The notes under the pieces: model-generated | What the model was told of the DNA's origin: nothing | Databases searched by the model: none | The model's input: the letters and a program-made list of their open reading frames with translations, nothing else | In this document: positions 4,652 to 5,387 of the stretch, in pieces | Layout: each line of letters opens with the position of its first letter | Position numbering within the stretch: the first letter of the stretch is position 1 | Program-made: the position numbers and the translations under genes | NCBI GenBank assembly: GCA_001786395.1 | Contig: MFWN01000020.1 | Span: forward strand, 1 to 5,387 | Direction of reading: 5' to 3' | Length of the DNA: 5,387 nucleotides | From: Candidatus Pacearchaeota archaeon RBG_13_36_9 | Lineage (GTDB): Archaea > Nanobdellota > Nanobdellia > Pacearchaeales > GW2011-AR1

Positions 4652-5387
4652 ATGAAGAAGCAAAAAATTTTAGAGAGTAAAAAATATAAATCTGCAAAAG
4701 TATATGAATCTTTTAAGAATAATATTCTAAATGCATTTCATCTTTATGGAAGAGTATTTACTCAAAAGTTTTCTAAGAATGATAATAAATTAATACGTAA
4801 GATGTATATCACTTATCTGGTTTCTTGTCTAGAAGCTTATTTTACAGAACTCTTTAAGGAAATGTTTAATAGAAAAATGTTAAATCAAGGAAGGATATTT
4901 AAAATAAAAAAGATTAAACAACTAAAATTTAATTTTAATAAATTACAAGAAATAAAAGATAAAGATATCTCTGTTGGAGATATTTTAGCAGAATATATGA
5001 ATTTTCAAAATATGAATCATATTCATGAATTTGCTAAATCAATTGAATTTAATAAGTATTCTCAGAAAGTTAGACAAAATTTGAATAAAGATTGTAGCGA
5101 TAAAGAAAAGATGGAATCAAATTTAAAGTTAATATCTAAACAAAAAAACAGAAGTTTAGATAATCTCAATGTAAGCAAAGCAATAAATAAATTGATAGTT
5201 GAATATATGGTAGATGATAAAATACTCCTAGACTTGTATTCTGCAAATAAATGTTTTTATACGATTGCTAGAATGGTTCATGTAAGACATGAAGTTGTTC
5301 ATGGGGTAAAAGATGTTAAAATTGAACATGAAGAGATTTGGGCTTACACTATGGCTACTTTTCAATTTGCAAATATGTTCAATAGAA
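4652..5387 (+). CDS. HEPN-type protein, putative RNase (3' end beyond window)
   Basis: An open frame of 245 codons starts at ATG 4652 and runs off the right edge without a stop, so the protein is incomplete. It is largely helical and rich in Lys and Asn. An early helix, MYITYLVSCLEAYFTELFKEMF (51-72), is followed by a long charged middle region. Near residues 200-245 comes a helix with RHEVVHG, where Arg212 and His217 form an R-x4-H motif. A helix with LEAYF-type residues followed much later by RxxxxH is typical of HEPN-fold proteins of the RiboL-PSP/MAE class, many of which are metal-independent RNases in toxin or defence systems. I rate the fold as likely and RNase activity as possible. The gene follows the Nudix gene by 14 bases and probably shares its transcript. 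Sampled stretches are only about 18 percent G+C. Confidence 0.6.
   Translation, partial: MKKQKILESKKYKSAKVYESFKNNILNAFHLYGRVFTQKFSKNDNKLIRKMYITYLVSCLEAYFTELFKEMFNRKMLNQGRIFKIKKIKQLKFNFNKLQEIKDKDISVGDILAEYMNFQNMNHIHEFAKSIEFNKYSQKVRQNLNKDCSDKEKMESNLKLISKQKNRSLDNLNVSKAINKLIVEYMVDDKILLDLYSANKCFYTIARMVHVRHEVVHGVKDVKIEHEEIWAYTMATFQFANMFNR

Noticed and set aside
1..5387. CRISPR array, tRNA, rRNA or insertion-sequence ends
   Set aside because: I saw no regularly spaced repeats, cloverleaf-like segments, rRNA signatures, or terminal inverted repeats with target duplications on reading both strands.

Overview
The window looks like accessory DNA from an archaeon, probably a small-genome DPANN-type lineage. 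The evidence is AT-rich, very compact gene packing with ATGA and TAAAATG junctions, two archaeal-style TATA/BRE promoters placed for leaderless or near-leaderless transcripts, few Shine-Dalgarno motifs, and several proteins (mini SNase domain, short ribbon-helix-helix protein, LemA) of kinds common in such genomes. The lineage is an inference; there is no rRNA or universal marker gene here.

Layout. (1) Positions 1-83 hold the possible 3' tail of a + strand gene, followed by a T-rich stretch that may be a terminator. (2) Positions 120-1788 hold a two-gene minus-strand unit: a 344-residue winged-helix protein, then a 210-residue PIN-domain ribonuclease starting one base after its stop codon. 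(3) Positions 1789-1877 are an 89-bp divergent control region with a palindromic TATA box (TTTATAAA) and three TCTCA half-sites. (4) Positions 1878-3217 form a tight + strand cluster of five small genes: a mini staphylococcal-nuclease-like protein, two unknown soluble proteins, a small basic Cys-containing protein with a hydrophobic tail, and a four-helix membrane protein that appears to be split by a one-base frameshift in a run of six T. (5) Positions 3224-3285 hold a very clear BRE/TATA promoter and a six-codon leader ORF whose stop overlaps the next start. (6) Positions 3282-5387 form a second + strand operon: a ribbon-helix-helix regulator, LemA, a two-helix membrane protein, a Nudix hydrolase, and a HEPN-type protein running off the right edge.

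How they may work together. Three nucleic-acid-cleaving folds (PIN, SNase-like, HEPN) sit with two DNA-binding proteins (wHTH, RHH) and several small membrane proteins. This composition recalls toxin-antitoxin or defence islands, but no known multi-gene system is complete here. The best candidates for something undescribed are the wHTH-PIN pair facing the five-gene small-protein operon across a shared control region, and the RHH-LemA-2TM-Nudix-HEPN operon with its coupled leader peptide. Functional links between the genes are inferred from position only.
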